Shown here in pieces: positions 9,096 to 17,244 of a stretch of DNA of 64,000 nucleotides. Numbering within the stretch: position 1 is the stretch's first letter; each line of letters opens with the position of its first letter. Both the position numbers and the translations under genes were made by a program. The notes beneath the pieces were generated by a model. The model did no database searches and was not told the DNA's origin. It worked only from the letters and a program-made list of their open reading frames with translations. Source of the DNA: CAYMYN01 sp964394665 (GTDB taxonomy: Bacteria; Planctomycetota; UBA1135; GCA-002686595); NCBI GenBank assembly GCA_964394665.1, contig CAYMYN010000021.1, forward strand, positions 29,539 to 93,538, read 5' to 3'.

Positions 9096-9165
9096 GGGCG
9101 GGGGCGGGGCGGGGTCCAACCCTATCGGCCGCCTCCGCGGCGGACCAGCAGGGCTGCGCGTTCGT

Positions 9166-10779
9166 TCAGGTCCCGCGCCCCGCGCCCGGCAGGACGTCCC
9201 GCGCCAGGCGCCTCAGGCCCGCGCGCCCCTCGCCGTCCAGACCCAGGGTCCACAACGCGCCCCACAGCAGGGCCAGGGCGAGACCCTTGAGCGCGAGCAC
9301 GGGCAGCAGGTTGCCGGCCTCGAGGGGATCGCGCCAGGCATCGATCGCGCTCGCCAGGCCCGCCGCCAGCGTCAAGAGCAGGAAGATCCAGGCCCCGCGT
9401 CCGGGGTGGAACACGCGCCACCCCGCGCGACCGGCGAGGGCCAGGGCCCCCAGGGCGAAGGCGCCGAAGGTGACCAGGGTGGCGAAGGTCGGCGCCAGGT
9501 AGCCGTGCTGCGCGAAGCGCGGGATCCACCAGGTGTTGAGCCCGACGTTGAGCAACACGGCGAGGAGGTTGAGCCACAGGAGCGGCCAAGTGCGCTTGGC
9601 GGTCATCAGCGCGACCTGGCCCATCGCGTAGGCGCCGTAGCCGGCGTAGGCGAGCACGATCCAGGGCACGACGCGGTAGGCGTCGCGGTAGGCGTCGCTG
9701 CCCGCGAGGATGTCCACGCCCTGGCGCCCGAAGAGGGCCGCCGGCAGGTAGAGCGCCGCCAGGGCCACGAAGGCGAAGGTGCCGATGCGCTCGACCTCGC
9801 CGCGGCGGTGCTCCTCGGGCAGGCCGAACACGTGCGGCTGCCAGATCTGCATGAACGAGACCATCACCGCCGACTGCAGGAGCTGGCCCAGCTTGTACCC
9901 CAGGCCGTAGATGCCGACCCATTGCTGCGCGAGCGAGAGCGGCGTGCCGTCCTGACCCACGCCCACCAGCTCCTGGGGCCCCAGGTGTTGGAGCAACATG
10001 CGATCGGCCTGGTGCAGGAGGAGCTGCAGGATGCCGACCGGGATCAGCGGCAGGGAGAACTGGAACAGGGGACGGAACACGCGCCAGTCGAAGCGCGCTC
10101 CCAGGCGCGCGACCATCCAGACCAGCAGCCCCAGGGCGAAGAGCGCCTCGCCGATCAGCACGCTGAGCAAGAAGCCGTACACGCCCCAACCCAGGCCGAA
10201 GAGCATCCACAGCTTCAACGCGCCCTCGAAGACCGCCTTGGCGAGCTGGATCAGGGTGAAGGCCTTCGATCGCTTGAGGACCTGCAGGTACTGGAGCCCC
10301 GAACGCGTGCACAGCGAGAAGGGCACGATCAGGACGGCGATCGTGAAGGCGTCCACCAGGCCACCCGGCACCGGGGCACCCGCGGGGGCGGCGAAGAGCG
10401 CGCCGGCGAGGGGCGTGCGGAAGGCCAGCAACGCCAGCGTGACGAGCCCCGAGGCGCCCGCCAGCGCGATCGTGGTCGAGGTCACGACCGCGGCCCGGTC
10501 GCGGGCGTTCTTGTGGTCGAAGTAGAAACGCGTCAGCCCCGCCAGCAGGTTGACGCCCATGAGCTGCGGGACGAGCAGGATCAGCAGGTCGGCGACCTCC
10601 AGCAGCCCGTACTCGCCCGGGTCGTCCAGCTTCTTGGTGTAGAAGTGGATCAGGACGATCGCGAGCAGGCGCTGGATCACCGGCGCGAGGCTGTAGATCC
10701 ACGAGTGCCGCAGGAGGCCGCGCACGCTCTCCGGCGGCGGTTCGTCCGGGAGGGTCTCCGTCGATCGGGCGGCGCGCAT
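9166..10779 (-). CDS. Polysaccharide biosynthesis flippase (Wzx/MOP family)
   Basis: 537 residues, strongly hydrophobic over the whole length with 12-14 predicted membrane segments, beginning SWIYSLAPVIQRLLAIVLIH. The N-terminal LxxFYTKKLDDPGEYGLLEV string is typical of the oligosaccharide flippase / polysacc_synt family, which moves lipid-linked glycan units across the inner membrane. It follows a GT4 gene by 18 bases on the same strand, so the two are probably cotranscribed. ATG start at 10779. TAGGAT at 10800-10795, overlapping the stop of the GT4 gene, could serve as an internal promoter. Confidence 0.88.
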   Translation of the reverse strand: MRAARSTETLPDEPPPESVRGLLRHSWIYSLAPVIQRLLAIVLIHFYTKKLDDPGEYGLLEVADLLILLVPQLMGVNLLAGLTRFYFDHKNARDRAAVVTSTTIALAGASGLVTLALLAFRTPLAGALFAAPAGAPVPGGLVDAFTIAVLIVPFSLCTRSGLQYLQVLKRSKAFTLIQLAKAVFEGALKLWMLFGLGWGVYGFLLSVLIGEALFALGLLVWMVARLGARFDWRVFRPLFQFSLPLIPVGILQLLLHQADRMLLQHLGPQELVGVGQDGTPLSLAQQWVGIYGLGYKLGQLLQSAVMVSFMQIWQPHVFGLPEEHRRGEVERIGTFAFVALAALYLPAALFGRQGVDILAGSDAYRDAYRVVPWIVLAYAGYGAYAMGQVALMTAKRTWPLLWLNLLAVLLNVGLNTWWIPRFAQHGYLAPTFATLVTFGAFALGALALAGRAGWRVFHPGRGAWIFLLLTLAAGLASAIDAWRDPLEAGNLLPVLALKGLALALLWGALWTLGLDGEGRAGLRRLARDVLPGAGRGT

Positions 10780-10797
10780 GGAGGGACTCGGGGGATC

Positions 10798-11979
10798 CTA
10801 CGCCTGCCCCGTGGCCGCGACCTCGGCCAGCAGCGCCTCGAGGCGTTCGCTGGCGCGGTCCCAGGAGAACTGCGTCAGCGCCGTGCGCCGGCCCTCGCGG
10901 CCCAGGCGCGCGGCGAGCTCGGGGTCGGCGAGCACCCGCAGGCAGGCCGCGGCCAGCTCCTCGGGGCCCTCGGCCACGAGCACGTTCTCGCCGTCCCGCA
11001 CGTCGAGCCCGCCGAGCGAGATCGGCGTCGCCACGACCGCCTTGCCCAGCGCCCAAGCCTGCAGGACCTTGTTCTTGAGGCCGGCGCCGCCGATCAGCGG
11101 GCAGACGAAGGCCGCCGCCGAGCGCACGTGGGGCCGCACGTCGTCGACGAAGCCGGTGACGGTGACGCCGCTGTCCGCGCGCGAGGGCGCCTCGAGGGCC
11201 CGCACCTCGGGGGTCGGGTCGCGCCCGACGATCTCGAGCTTCACCCCCGGCCGCTCGCGGCGGATGCGCGGCAGGACCTTCGAGCAGAAGAAGCGCATGC
11301 CTTCGACGTTGGGCAGGTGGCTCATCGTGCCCTCGAAGACCAGCACGTCGGGGCGCGGGGCCGTGCCGTCGGGCGCGAAGTGCTCGCAGTCGACGCCGTT
11401 GGGGATCACCACGGCCCGCAGCCCGGGCGCGAGGCGGCGCGTGATGCGCGCGTCCTGCTCCGAGACGAACAGGCAGCGCGCGGCGGCGCGGAAGTAGCGG
11501 CGCTCGAAGCGCACGACGCGCAGCAGGTTGACCGCGCGGCGCAGCGAGGGCGCGGCGACGAGGTCGAGCCAGGCCTCGCGGGCACCCTCGTCGATCACGT
11601 CCGCGAGCAGGGGAGTTCCGGCGAGCCGGGCGGCGTGCGGCAGCATGTTCCAGCCCACGCACCAGATCACGTCGGGCCGGAAGTCCCGCACCTCGGCCGC
11701 GATCGCCGCGCCGACGGCCGGGTCGCGGTCGTGCATCTCGTCCGGCGAGAACAGGCGCGCCGCGAGCCGCAGGGGCGGAGTGCGCGGGGGCGTGCGGACC
11801 GGCAGGCGCAGGATGCGCTCGAAGCAGGGCTCGAGGGCGGTCTCCATCGCGCCCACCTCGAGGGACACCAGGCGCAGGGTGTGTCGACGCGCCAGCCGCG
11901 GGGCGTAGGCGAGGACCCGCAGGTTGTAGCCGTCCTGGGCCGGGAGGGGCAGCTTCTGCGTCAGGACGAGGATGCGCAT
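10798..11979 (-). CDS. Family 4-type glycosyltransferase (GT-B fold)
   Basis: 393 residues. The start MRILVLTQKLPLPAQDGYNLR is the usual first strand of GT4/GT1 enzymes. The C-terminal donor domain contains VFEGTMSHLPNVEGMRFF, the linker GFVDDVRPHVRSAAAFVCPL, GGAGLKNKVLQAWALGKAV and a final helix FSWDRASERLEALL; this matches TIGR03087-like sugar transferases better than simple GT4 enzymes. It would add a sugar to a cytoplasmic acceptor before export by the flippase encoded next. ATG at 11979; there is no obvious Shine-Dalgarno sequence. Confidence 0.88.
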   Translation of the reverse strand: MRILVLTQKLPLPAQDGYNLRVLAYAPRLARRHTLRLVSLEVGAMETALEPCFERILRLPVRTPPRTPPLRLAARLFSPDEMHDRDPAVGAAIAAEVRDFRPDVIWCVGWNMLPHAARLAGTPLLADVIDEGAREAWLDLVAAPSLRRAVNLLRVVRFERRYFRAAARCLFVSEQDARITRRLAPGLRAVVIPNGVDCEHFAPDGTAPRPDVLVFEGTMSHLPNVEGMRFFCSKVLPRIRRERPGVKLEIVGRDPTPEVRALEAPSRADSGVTVTGFVDDVRPHVRSAAAFVCPLIGGAGLKNKVLQAWALGKAVVATPISLGGLDVRDGENVLVAEGPEELAAACLRVLADPELAARLGREGRRTALTQFSWDRASERLEALLAEVAATGQA

Positions 11980-12084
11980 GGGGACGGTCTTCCCTCGGTC
12001 CCGAGCCGCGGGCGGCTGTAGGTACAGGCGCGCGGGGAGTGGATCAACCCCGCGGATCGGGACGCGCGCCCGGCGCGCCGGGGC

Positions 12085-13269
12085 TCAGGCGCCGCTGGCG
12101 CGCTCCCGCGCGGCGGGCAGGGGGCAGCTCGCGGCCACGAACTCGAGGATCTCGTCCGCGCGCGCCTCGGCGTCCGCCTCGCCGATCTCGATCAGGCGGC
12201 GCAGGTAGTCGGGCTGGAACATCACCAGGGAGAGCAGGTCCTGGCTCTTGGTCTCGCCGGTGCCCAGGCGCCGCGTGAGGAAGCGGAAGAACCCGGGCAG
12301 GCGCGCCTCGTACTCGTTGGCGAGCTGCCCCAGGTCCCGCGAGGGGCGCAGCACCAGGGCGCGGATCGGGTGTAGGTCGCCGCGCTCGGAGGGGGGCACG
12401 TGCTCGAGCAGGCGGTTCACGCGCTCGAGGTTCATCGCGTCCTGGTCGAGCATGTCGAGGAAGATCGCGTTCATCAGCACGCCCAGCACCTGCGCCGGGG
12501 GCGGATAGCCCTCGATCACCGGGCGCGCGGCCTCCTCGCCGTTGCGCGCGTAGCGCGTCGAGACGGCCAGCAGGTTGCGCGCCCCCAGGTGGATCGCCGG
12601 CGCGAGGGGCGCGTGCAGCCGGATCCCACCGTCGCCGTACCAGGCGTTGCCGATGCGGATGGCCGGGAAGATGCCCGGCAGGGCGGCGCTGGCCATGATG
12701 TGCTCGACGGTCAGGCGCGCCTGGATGCTGATGCGCTGCGGCCGTTGCCAGGCCTCGAAGTCGCGGCCTTGGCACCAGGTGACGGTCTGGCCGGTCCCGT
12801 AGCGCGTGGTCGCCAGCGCCACGGCGCGCAGCGTCCCGCGGGCGAGGTTGCGCTCGATCCCGGAGAGCTCGCCGTCGCCCGTGCCCAGGGCATGCAACAG
12901 GAACTCGCGCAGCGGGTGGGTGTCGACCAGGCCCTGCACCTTCGGGATCCGCTTGCGCCCGCCGAGCACGGTGAGCTGCAGACCCCAACGGCCCATGTGA
13001 CCGAGCAGGGAGGGCGTGTCGACCCGGAAGACCTGCTCGACCGTGAGGTCCCTCCACAGGTTCGTCAGGTCCTCGACCTTCTGGGCGAAGGTGCCGGTGT
13101 GGTTGGCGAGGTGGGCGGCGTTGATGCCCCCGGCCGAGACCCCGGTCAGGATGGGCGCCGCGAGGGTCGGGCAGTGCCGGGCCAGGAAGCGCAGCACGCC
13201 GACCTGGTAGGCTCCGCGCGCGCCGCCCCCGCCGAAGATCAGCGCCAACTCGTTCGGATCGGAGGCCAT
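12085..13269 (-). CDS. Patatin-like phospholipase
   Basis: 394 residues. N-terminal oxyanion motif GGGGARGA (13-20), nucleophile elbow GVSAG with Ser45, and the catalytic Asp in YGDGGI give the complete Ser-Asp dyad of patatin-like lipases (RssA/ExoU relatives). It should hydrolyse acyl esters of membrane lipids. The start at MASDPNEL puts the glycine loop at its usual distance; the frame continues upstream without a protein-like sequence. TAGCAT on this strand (13312-13307) lies 37 bases before the ATG. No signal peptide, so it is presumably cytoplasmic or membrane-peripheral. No operon partner is apparent. Confidence 0.88.
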   Translation of the reverse strand: MASDPNELALIFGGGGARGAYQVGVLRFLARHCPTLAAPILTGVSAGGINAAHLANHTGTFAQKVEDLTNLWRDLTVEQVFRVDTPSLLGHMGRWGLQLTVLGGRKRIPKVQGLVDTHPLREFLLHALGTGDGELSGIERNLARGTLRAVALATTRYGTGQTVTWCQGRDFEAWQRPQRISIQARLTVEHIMASAALPGIFPAIRIGNAWYGDGGIRLHAPLAPAIHLGARNLLAVSTRYARNGEEAARPVIEGYPPPAQVLGVLMNAIFLDMLDQDAMNLERVNRLLEHVPPSERGDLHPIRALVLRPSRDLGQLANEYEARLPGFFRFLTRRLGTGETKSQDLLSLVMFQPDYLRRLIEIGEADAEARADEILEFVAASCPLPAARERASGA

Positions 13270-13351
13270 GGTGGGGGAGCGCCGCGCGCGGCCGCGGCGG
13301 CGCGCGATGCTACCACCCTCGTCCCCCCGACCCGCGTCCGCCCGTGTCCCC

Positions 13352-14197
13352 ATGACGTGCCTTCCTCCCGGCGGCCTGGCCGACGTCTGGTTCCAGCTCT
13401 GCCTGGGCGAAGTCCTGCGCCAGGAGCGACCGCCGCGGTTCGAGCAGGACGCCGCCCCTGCGGCCTTCGTCGCGCTGGACGGGTCGCCTTCCCCTCCCAC
13501 CTGCGCCTGGGCCTTCGCCCGCGCGGCGCGCGCGTCCCCGTCCTTCGGCGCGACGCTGTATGCCGGCGCCCTGCGGCGCGAGCTGGCCCGCGAGCCGGCG
13601 CGCCTGGTCGGCGCCCCCGCCCTCGCGCTGTCGAGCCTGGGGCCCTCGGGTGCGAGCTTCGAGTTCGGTGTCGAGGACCCCGCCGCGGAGACGTCGATCC
13701 GCGCCGCGGCCGCCGCGCTCGCCCCCGGGGCCGCCGTCCGTTGCTGGGGACCGGGCGCGGAGCCCGACACGCGAACGGACGTCGACGCCCGTGGGTCCCG
13801 CGCCGCGCTGCGCATCCTCGAGCCGCTCGTCCCGGCCTCCGGCCTGTCCCCCGCGCAGACCGTTCCCTTCCTCACCCTCGCTCGCCGCGGGTGCCGCGTC
13901 CTGCAGGTCGTCGCCTACGGAGCGCCGCTCGCCCCCGTTCCCGAGGTGCTGCGCGCGGAGCTCGGCGCGGCCTTCCACGCGCTCGCCGCCGAGCTGCACG
14001 CGGCCGCGTTCTGGTGCGGCGAGCTGCGGCCGGCGGACCCCGATCCCCACGCTCCGGGCGTGGCCCTGCTGGCGGCCAACCTCTCGCCGGCCTCCTCCGC
14101 GACCTGTCGCGAGCTCGCCATCCGCCTCGCGCACGCGCTGGCGAGCGACGCCGAGGGCCGCGAACGCCACGGGACCCTGGTCTACCGGGAGACCTGA
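13352..14197 (+). CDS. Hypothetical protein
   Basis: 281 residues starting MTCLPPGGLAD. I do not recognise a family. The sequence is Ala/Leu rich and alternates short strands and helices (for example RVLQVVAYGAPLAP and VALLAANLSPASSATCRELA), so it looks like a soluble globular protein without signal peptide or membrane segments. Codon bias (third-position G/C) favours this frame over the equally long antisense frame. It is divergent from the patatin-like gene (82 bases apart) and convergent with a methyltransferase gene. It may be a lineage-specific gene. Confidence 0.6.
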   Translation: MTCLPPGGLADVWFQLCLGEVLRQERPPRFEQDAAPAAFVALDGSPSPPTCAWAFARAARASPSFGATLYAGALRRELAREPARLVGAPALALSSLGPSGASFEFGVEDPAAETSIRAAAAALAPGAAVRCWGPGAEPDTRTDVDARGSRAALRILEPLVPASGLSPAQTVPFLTLARRGCRVLQVVAYGAPLAPVPEVLRAELGAAFHALAAELHAAAFWCGELRPADPDPHAPGVALLAANLSPASSATCRELAIRLAHALASDAEGRERHGTLVYRET

Positions 14198-14248
14198 GCT
14201 CGCCGGATGCACCCCGTGGCCGCCCGGGAGCCCGCGCGGGCCGGGAAC

Positions 14249-14902
14249 TCAGACGACGAGCTGGATCGAGGCGTGGCGGTCGCTGTCGATCACGACCTCG
14301 GCCCGGCCGAGGCCGCACTCGTCGCACAGGGCGCGCAGCTCGGCCGGCGTGAACGCGGCGTGCAGGCTGTCGGCGAAGAGCTTGCGTTGGTAGGGGCTCG
14401 CCCCGGCGGCGTGCAGCGCCACCAGCTCCTCGAGGCGCCCGAGGGTCGGGGGGCGAAACAGGTCGCGCACCAGCAGCACGCCCCCGGGTCGCAGCACACG
14501 GTGGGCTTCGCGCAGGAACGGCCGCGGGTCGGGGACGTGGTGCAGGATCGTGTTGGAGTAGACCGCGTCGAAGCTGCCGTCCTCGAAGGCGAGCTGCTTG
14601 GCGTCCATGTGGCGCAGCTCGATGCGCTCGCCCAGGCCGGCGCGGGCGACCTGTTCCTCGGCGAGCCGCAGCATGTGCCGGGCGAGGTCGATCCCGACCA
14701 CGCGGGCGTCCTCGATGCGCTCGCAGACGAGCACCGGAATCTGCGCCGGCCCCGTGCCGAGGTCCAACATGCGGCCGCGGGCGCCCAACGCGACCAGGCG
14801 CTCGACGAAGGCCGCGTTGGCGGCCGAGTGGTCCATGGCCTGGTACTCCGCGGCTTCCTGCGCCGTGTCCATGGCCTCCGGTTCGAGGATGCGCTCGATC
14901 AT
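14249..14902 (-). CDS. Class I SAM-dependent methyltransferase (Methyltransf_11 type)
   Basis: 217 residues. Motif I is MLDLGTGPAQIPVLV, motif II has VVGIDLARHML, and the later FDAVYSNTILHHVPDP and HRVLRPGGVLLVRDLF strings are the classic signature of ubiquinone/menaquinone-type and small-molecule methyltransferases. The substrate cannot be assigned. The gene starts 11 bases after the stop of the homocysteine S-methyltransferase gene on the same strand, so both may be one transcript and share methyl-group metabolism. TAGAAT (14916-14911), eight bases before the ATG, could be its own -10. Confidence 0.85.
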   Translation of the reverse strand: MIERILEPEAMDTAQEAAEYQAMDHSAANAAFVERLVALGARGRMLDLGTGPAQIPVLVCERIEDARVVGIDLARHMLRLAEEQVARAGLGERIELRHMDAKQLAFEDGSFDAVYSNTILHHVPDPRPFLREAHRVLRPGGVLLVRDLFRPPTLGRLEELVALHAAGASPYQRKLFADSLHAAFTPAELRALCDECGLGRAEVVIDSDRHASIQLVV

Positions 14903-14913
14903 CGGTGCGGATT

Positions 14914-15804
14914 CTAGGGGCCGGCGGGGTCGGAGCGCAGGGCCCGCACCAGCGCCTCGAGGTGCGCGGGGCCCGTGCCGCAGCAGCCTCCGACCAGCGC
15001 CAGGTCATGGCGCCGCACCAGGGGCACGAGGGCGGAGGCGAAGTCCGTGGGAGAGAGGTCGTAGCGCGCGCGCCCGGCCTCGAGGCGCGGCGCGCCGGCG
15101 TTGGGGTAGGCGCCGAGCGGGCCGGCGCCGAGACGCGCGAGCTCGGCCAACGGCTCGCGCAGGCCGGCCGGACCGTTCGTGCAGTTCAGCGCCACCAGGT
15201 CGACGCCGCGGCCCGTGAGGTACGCGCTCCATTCGGCGAGGCGCACCCCCGCGCCCGAGGGCTCGGGGAAGATGGAGACCACGATCGGCAAGCTGTTGGC
15301 GGCGTCGCTGAGTCCGCGCAGAGCGGCCTCCACCTGGCGCGGATCGCGGCAGGTCTCGATCAGGAAACCGTCGACACCGCCCTCGCGCAGCGCGTGCGCG
15401 AGCTCGGCGTAGTCCGCGGCGCGCCGTTCGAAGGCCGGCTCGCCCGGATCCAGCGCATGCCTCCCCGGTCCCAGGGAGCCGAGGACGAAACGCGGCGCCG
15501 CGGGTGTGCTCCAGGCGTCGGCGGCCCCGCGCGCCAGCCGCGCCGCCGCTCGCCCGAGCTCGGCCGCCCGTCCCCCCAGCCCGAACGGCTCGAGGTCCGC
15601 GCGCAGCCCGAGGAACGAGTGCGTCGTGACGAGGTCGCAGCCCGCGCGCAGGTAGGCACCGTGCAGGGCCCCCACCCGCTCGGGGTCCTGCTCCACGAGC
15701 AGCTCCAGGGGAGCGGGCGGGGGCGGTCCCTTGCGGAGCTCGGTCCCGATGCCTCCGTCGAGGATCATCCGTCGCCTCCCCAGGTGGTCTCGCAGGTTCC
15801 CCAC
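14914..15804 (-). CDS. Homocysteine S-methyltransferase family protein
   Basis: 296 residues with the S-methyl_trans fold: N-terminal LDGGIGTEL, the first zinc cysteine in ALNCTNG, and the closing pair in GGCCGTGP, so all three zinc-binding cysteines are present. The family transfers a methyl group (from S-methylmethionine, betaine or similar) to homocysteine to give methionine. The GTG start at 15804 gives the usual N-terminal helix before the LDGG strand; ATG at 15768 (MILDGG) would cut it. It is shorter than MmuM or BHMT (about 310-400), so the donor is uncertain. The next gene on the strand is a SAM methyltransferase. Confidence 0.85.
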   Translation of the reverse strand: MGNLRDHLGRRRMILDGGIGTELRKGPPPPAPLELLVEQDPERVGALHGAYLRAGCDLVTTHSFLGLRADLEPFGLGGRAAELGRAAARLARGAADAWSTPAAPRFVLGSLGPGRHALDPGEPAFERRAADYAELAHALREGGVDGFLIETCRDPRQVEAALRGLSDAANSLPIVVSIFPEPSGAGVRLAEWSAYLTGRGVDLVALNCTNGPAGLREPLAELARLGAGPLGAYPNAGAPRLEAGRARYDLSPTDFASALVPLVRRHDLALVGGCCGTGPAHLEALVRALRSDPAGP

Positions 15805-15895
15805 GGCTCGAGTGTCCGTCCGCGCGGCTCCGCGCAGAAGGCCCGGGGTCCGATCTCCGCCGTGAGCGGAGCGCCTCGCTCGCCCCGCCGCCCCC

Positions 15896-16186
15896 TCAGG
15901 CCCGGCCCAGGCGCAGGACCAGGGCCCCGCCCCCGGAGCCGGTGCGCACCCCGCGCACGCCCAGGGCCTCGCCCTCGGCCTCGAGCAGGCGCTCGACGTG
16001 GCCGCGCAGGATCGGGCGCTGGTCGCGGTTGCCCAGGCCCCGCCCGGTGACCACCGTCAGCTCGGGCCAGCCGGCCACCCGGGCGGTGTGCAGCTCGCGC
16101 CGCAAGCGGGCCAGGGCCTGCTCGGGGCGCAGGCCGTGCAGATCGAGCTCGCGGGGCGAGGAGCGGGGGTTCTGGGGCTGGGCCAT
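15896..16186 (-). CDS. Smr domain protein
   Basis: 96 residues, almost entirely one Smr domain: LDLHGLRPEQALARL at the N-terminus, then LTVVTGRGLGNRDQRPILR in place of the usual HGxGxG loop. Smr domains (MutS2 C-terminus, stand-alone SmrA/SmrB) nick DNA or RNA; stand-alone bacterial members have been linked to cleavage of mRNA at collided ribosomes. Here the loop reads TGRG rather than HGKG, so catalytic details may differ. ATG at 16186 is preceded by AGGA with six-base spacing; TACCCT on this strand (16214-16209) is 22 bases upstream. Confidence 0.8.
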   Translation of the reverse strand: MAQPQNPRSSPRELDLHGLRPEQALARLRRELHTARVAGWPELTVVTGRGLGNRDQRPILRGHVERLLEAEGEALGVRGVRTGSGGGALVLRLGRA

Positions 16187-16298
16187 GGTCGATCCTGGGA
16201 CGGGGTCCAGGGTAGCGCGGCCCACGGATCGCCGGATTCGGGGTTCACAGGGGCGGTCAAACGCCCGTAAGGGGGTGCCTGCCAGCCCCTGGGTGGGC

Positions 16299-16304
16299 TA
16301 GCAT
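16299..16304 (+). promoter_or_regulatory. Possible -10 hexamer of the Cys-octad lipoprotein gene
   Basis: TAGCAT at 16299-16304 follows GTGCCT (16275-16280) by 18 bases, a plausible weak -35/-10 pair in this GC-rich context. It precedes the palindrome at 16310-16333 and the ATG at 16393. Inferred by eye. Confidence 0.3.
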
Positions 16305-16309
16305 CGCAC

Positions 16310-16333
16310 GTCCCGTCGAGCGCTCGGCGGGAC
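16310..16333 (+). promoter_or_regulatory. 24-bp near-perfect inverted repeat in the 5' leader
   Basis: Arms GTCCCGTCGAGC (16310-16321) and GCTCGGCGGGAC (16322-16333) are complementary over all 12 positions if one T-G wobble is allowed. It lies 59 bases before the lipoprotein ATG and just after a possible -10. It could be a dimer operator or a leader hairpin that controls the small Cys-rich lipoprotein. Confidence 0.4.
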
Positions 16334-16392
16334 TTCCGTAGCTACGACCGGTTCCCTCGAGGCGGCCCGCTCTCCGCGGGCCGATGGATTCC

Positions 16393-16653
16393 ATGAAGAA
16401 GTTCGTTCTCGCTTTCGCCATCGCCTCCCTCGCCGTCGCCTGCAAGTCCAGCGACAGCACCCAGGTCTCCGACCCGGCCACCGCCGCCGGCCCGGCCTGC
16501 GCCACCGCCTGCGACATGGCCGCCAAGAAGGAGTGCTCCGACGCCATGAAGGCCGAGTGCTCCACCGAGGCCAAGAAGGAGTGCTCGGGCGAAGCCAAGC
16601 CCGAGTGCTCGAGCGCCAAGGTCTGCCCGATGACGGGCAAGTCCTACAACTGA
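16393..16653 (+). CDS. Small lipoprotein with Cys-containing octapeptide repeats
   Basis: 86 residues. A signal peptide with lipobox (MKKFVLAF then SLAVAC, lipidated Cys17) is followed by a Ser/Asp/Thr linker and four tandem eight-residue units of consensus [AE]-[AM]-K-x-E-C-S-x (residues 43-74, DNA 16519-16614 as 24-bp imperfect repeats). Cysteines at 36, 40, 48, 56, 64, 72 and 78 include five spaced exactly by eight; it ends VCPMTGKSYN. No known family comes to mind. Exposed regularly spaced thiols suggest metal binding, redox buffering or disulfide cross-linking in the cell envelope. An ATG at 16384 adds MDS, but the MKK start fits a signal peptide better. Monocistronic by context. Confidence 0.75.
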   Translation: MKKFVLAFAIASLAVACKSSDSTQVSDPATAAGPACATACDMAAKKECSDAMKAECSTEAKKECSGEAKPECSSAKVCPMTGKSYN

Positions 16654-16670
16654 GCTCGATCGTTCCGATC

Positions 16671-16710
16671 GGGGCCCGTGCCCTCCCTCGGGAGCGGCGC
16701 GGGCCCCGTT
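16671..16710 (+). terminator. Terminator-like hairpin after the Cys-octad lipoprotein
   Basis: GGGGCCCG (16671-16678) pairs with CGGGCCCC (16700-16707), 17 bases after the stop codon, and is followed by GTTGCATT. There is no T-run, but high-GC terminators often lack one. Confidence 0.55.
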
Positions 16711-16731
16711 GCATTGGGCTCACGGAGGGCG

Positions 16732-17244
16732 TCAGTCGTCGTCCCAGTCGTCGTCCTGCGCATCGCCCAGGCGCTGGGAGTGGGGTGGGCGCACGGGCGG
16801 GTCCTCCCCCGCGATCGACCACAGCTCGAGCAGGAAGACGAGCGCCGTGTCGGGCGGCACGAGGCCGGGTACGCCGTAGTGACCGTAGGCCGCCTCCGGG
16901 GGCAGCAGCAGGCGGCGCTTGCCGCCGGCCTTCATGCCCGGGATCCCCTCGCGCCAGCCCAAGAGCGGCGCCTGGTCGATCCGGAAGGAGATCGGGAGGC
17001 CGCGGTCGAGGCTCGAATCGAAGCGCGTGCCGTCGGCGAGCCAACCGGTGTAGTCGATCGTTACCTCGTCCTCGGCCGTCGACGGCCGACCGACGCCCTC
17101 GACCACGTCCTCGTACTCGACGCCGCTGGCGAGCTCGACGCGCTCGTGCTCCACGTCCACCATCGGCCGGCGGAACAGGGCGCATCCCTGCAGCGGGAGG
17201 ATCCAGAGGAGCAGGGCCAGCGGGTGGATTCGCACGGGGGTCAC
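16732..17244 (-). CDS. FKBP-type peptidyl-prolyl isomerase lipoprotein
   Basis: 170 residues. Signal peptide and lipobox LPLQGC (lipidated Cys21), then an FKBP domain at about residues 55-150: DEVTIDYTGWLADGTRFDSS, then PLLGWREGIPGMKAGGKRRLLLPPEAAYG and TALVFLLELWSI. The order is that of FkpA/Mip-type enzymes. It would speed folding of exported proteins at the envelope. An acidic tail (DDDWDDD) closes the protein. Two GTG starts are possible; 17244 overlaps the stop of pta (GTGA), whereas 17235 would give a shorter signal peptide. It is the last gene of the atuA-pta operon, an unusual position for a folding factor. Confidence 0.82.
   Translation of the reverse strand: MTPVRIHPLALLLWILPLQGCALFRRPMVDVEHERVELASGVEYEDVVEGVGRPSTAEDEVTIDYTGWLADGTRFDSSLDRGLPISFRIDQAPLLGWREGIPGMKAGGKRRLLLPPEAAYGHYGVPGLVPPDTALVFLLELWSIAGEDPPVRPPHSQRLGDAQDDDWDDD

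Noticed and set aside
9028..12021. 997-codon plus-strand frame over the flippase and GT4 genes
   Set aside because: Low-complexity Gln/Glu/Arg sequence, antisense to two well recognised proteins.
13310..14212. Minus-strand 300-codon frame opposite the hypothetical protein at 13352
   Set aside because: Gly/Arg/Glu-rich without secondary-structure-like pattern; codon bias favours the plus-strand frame, though this call is less certain than the others.
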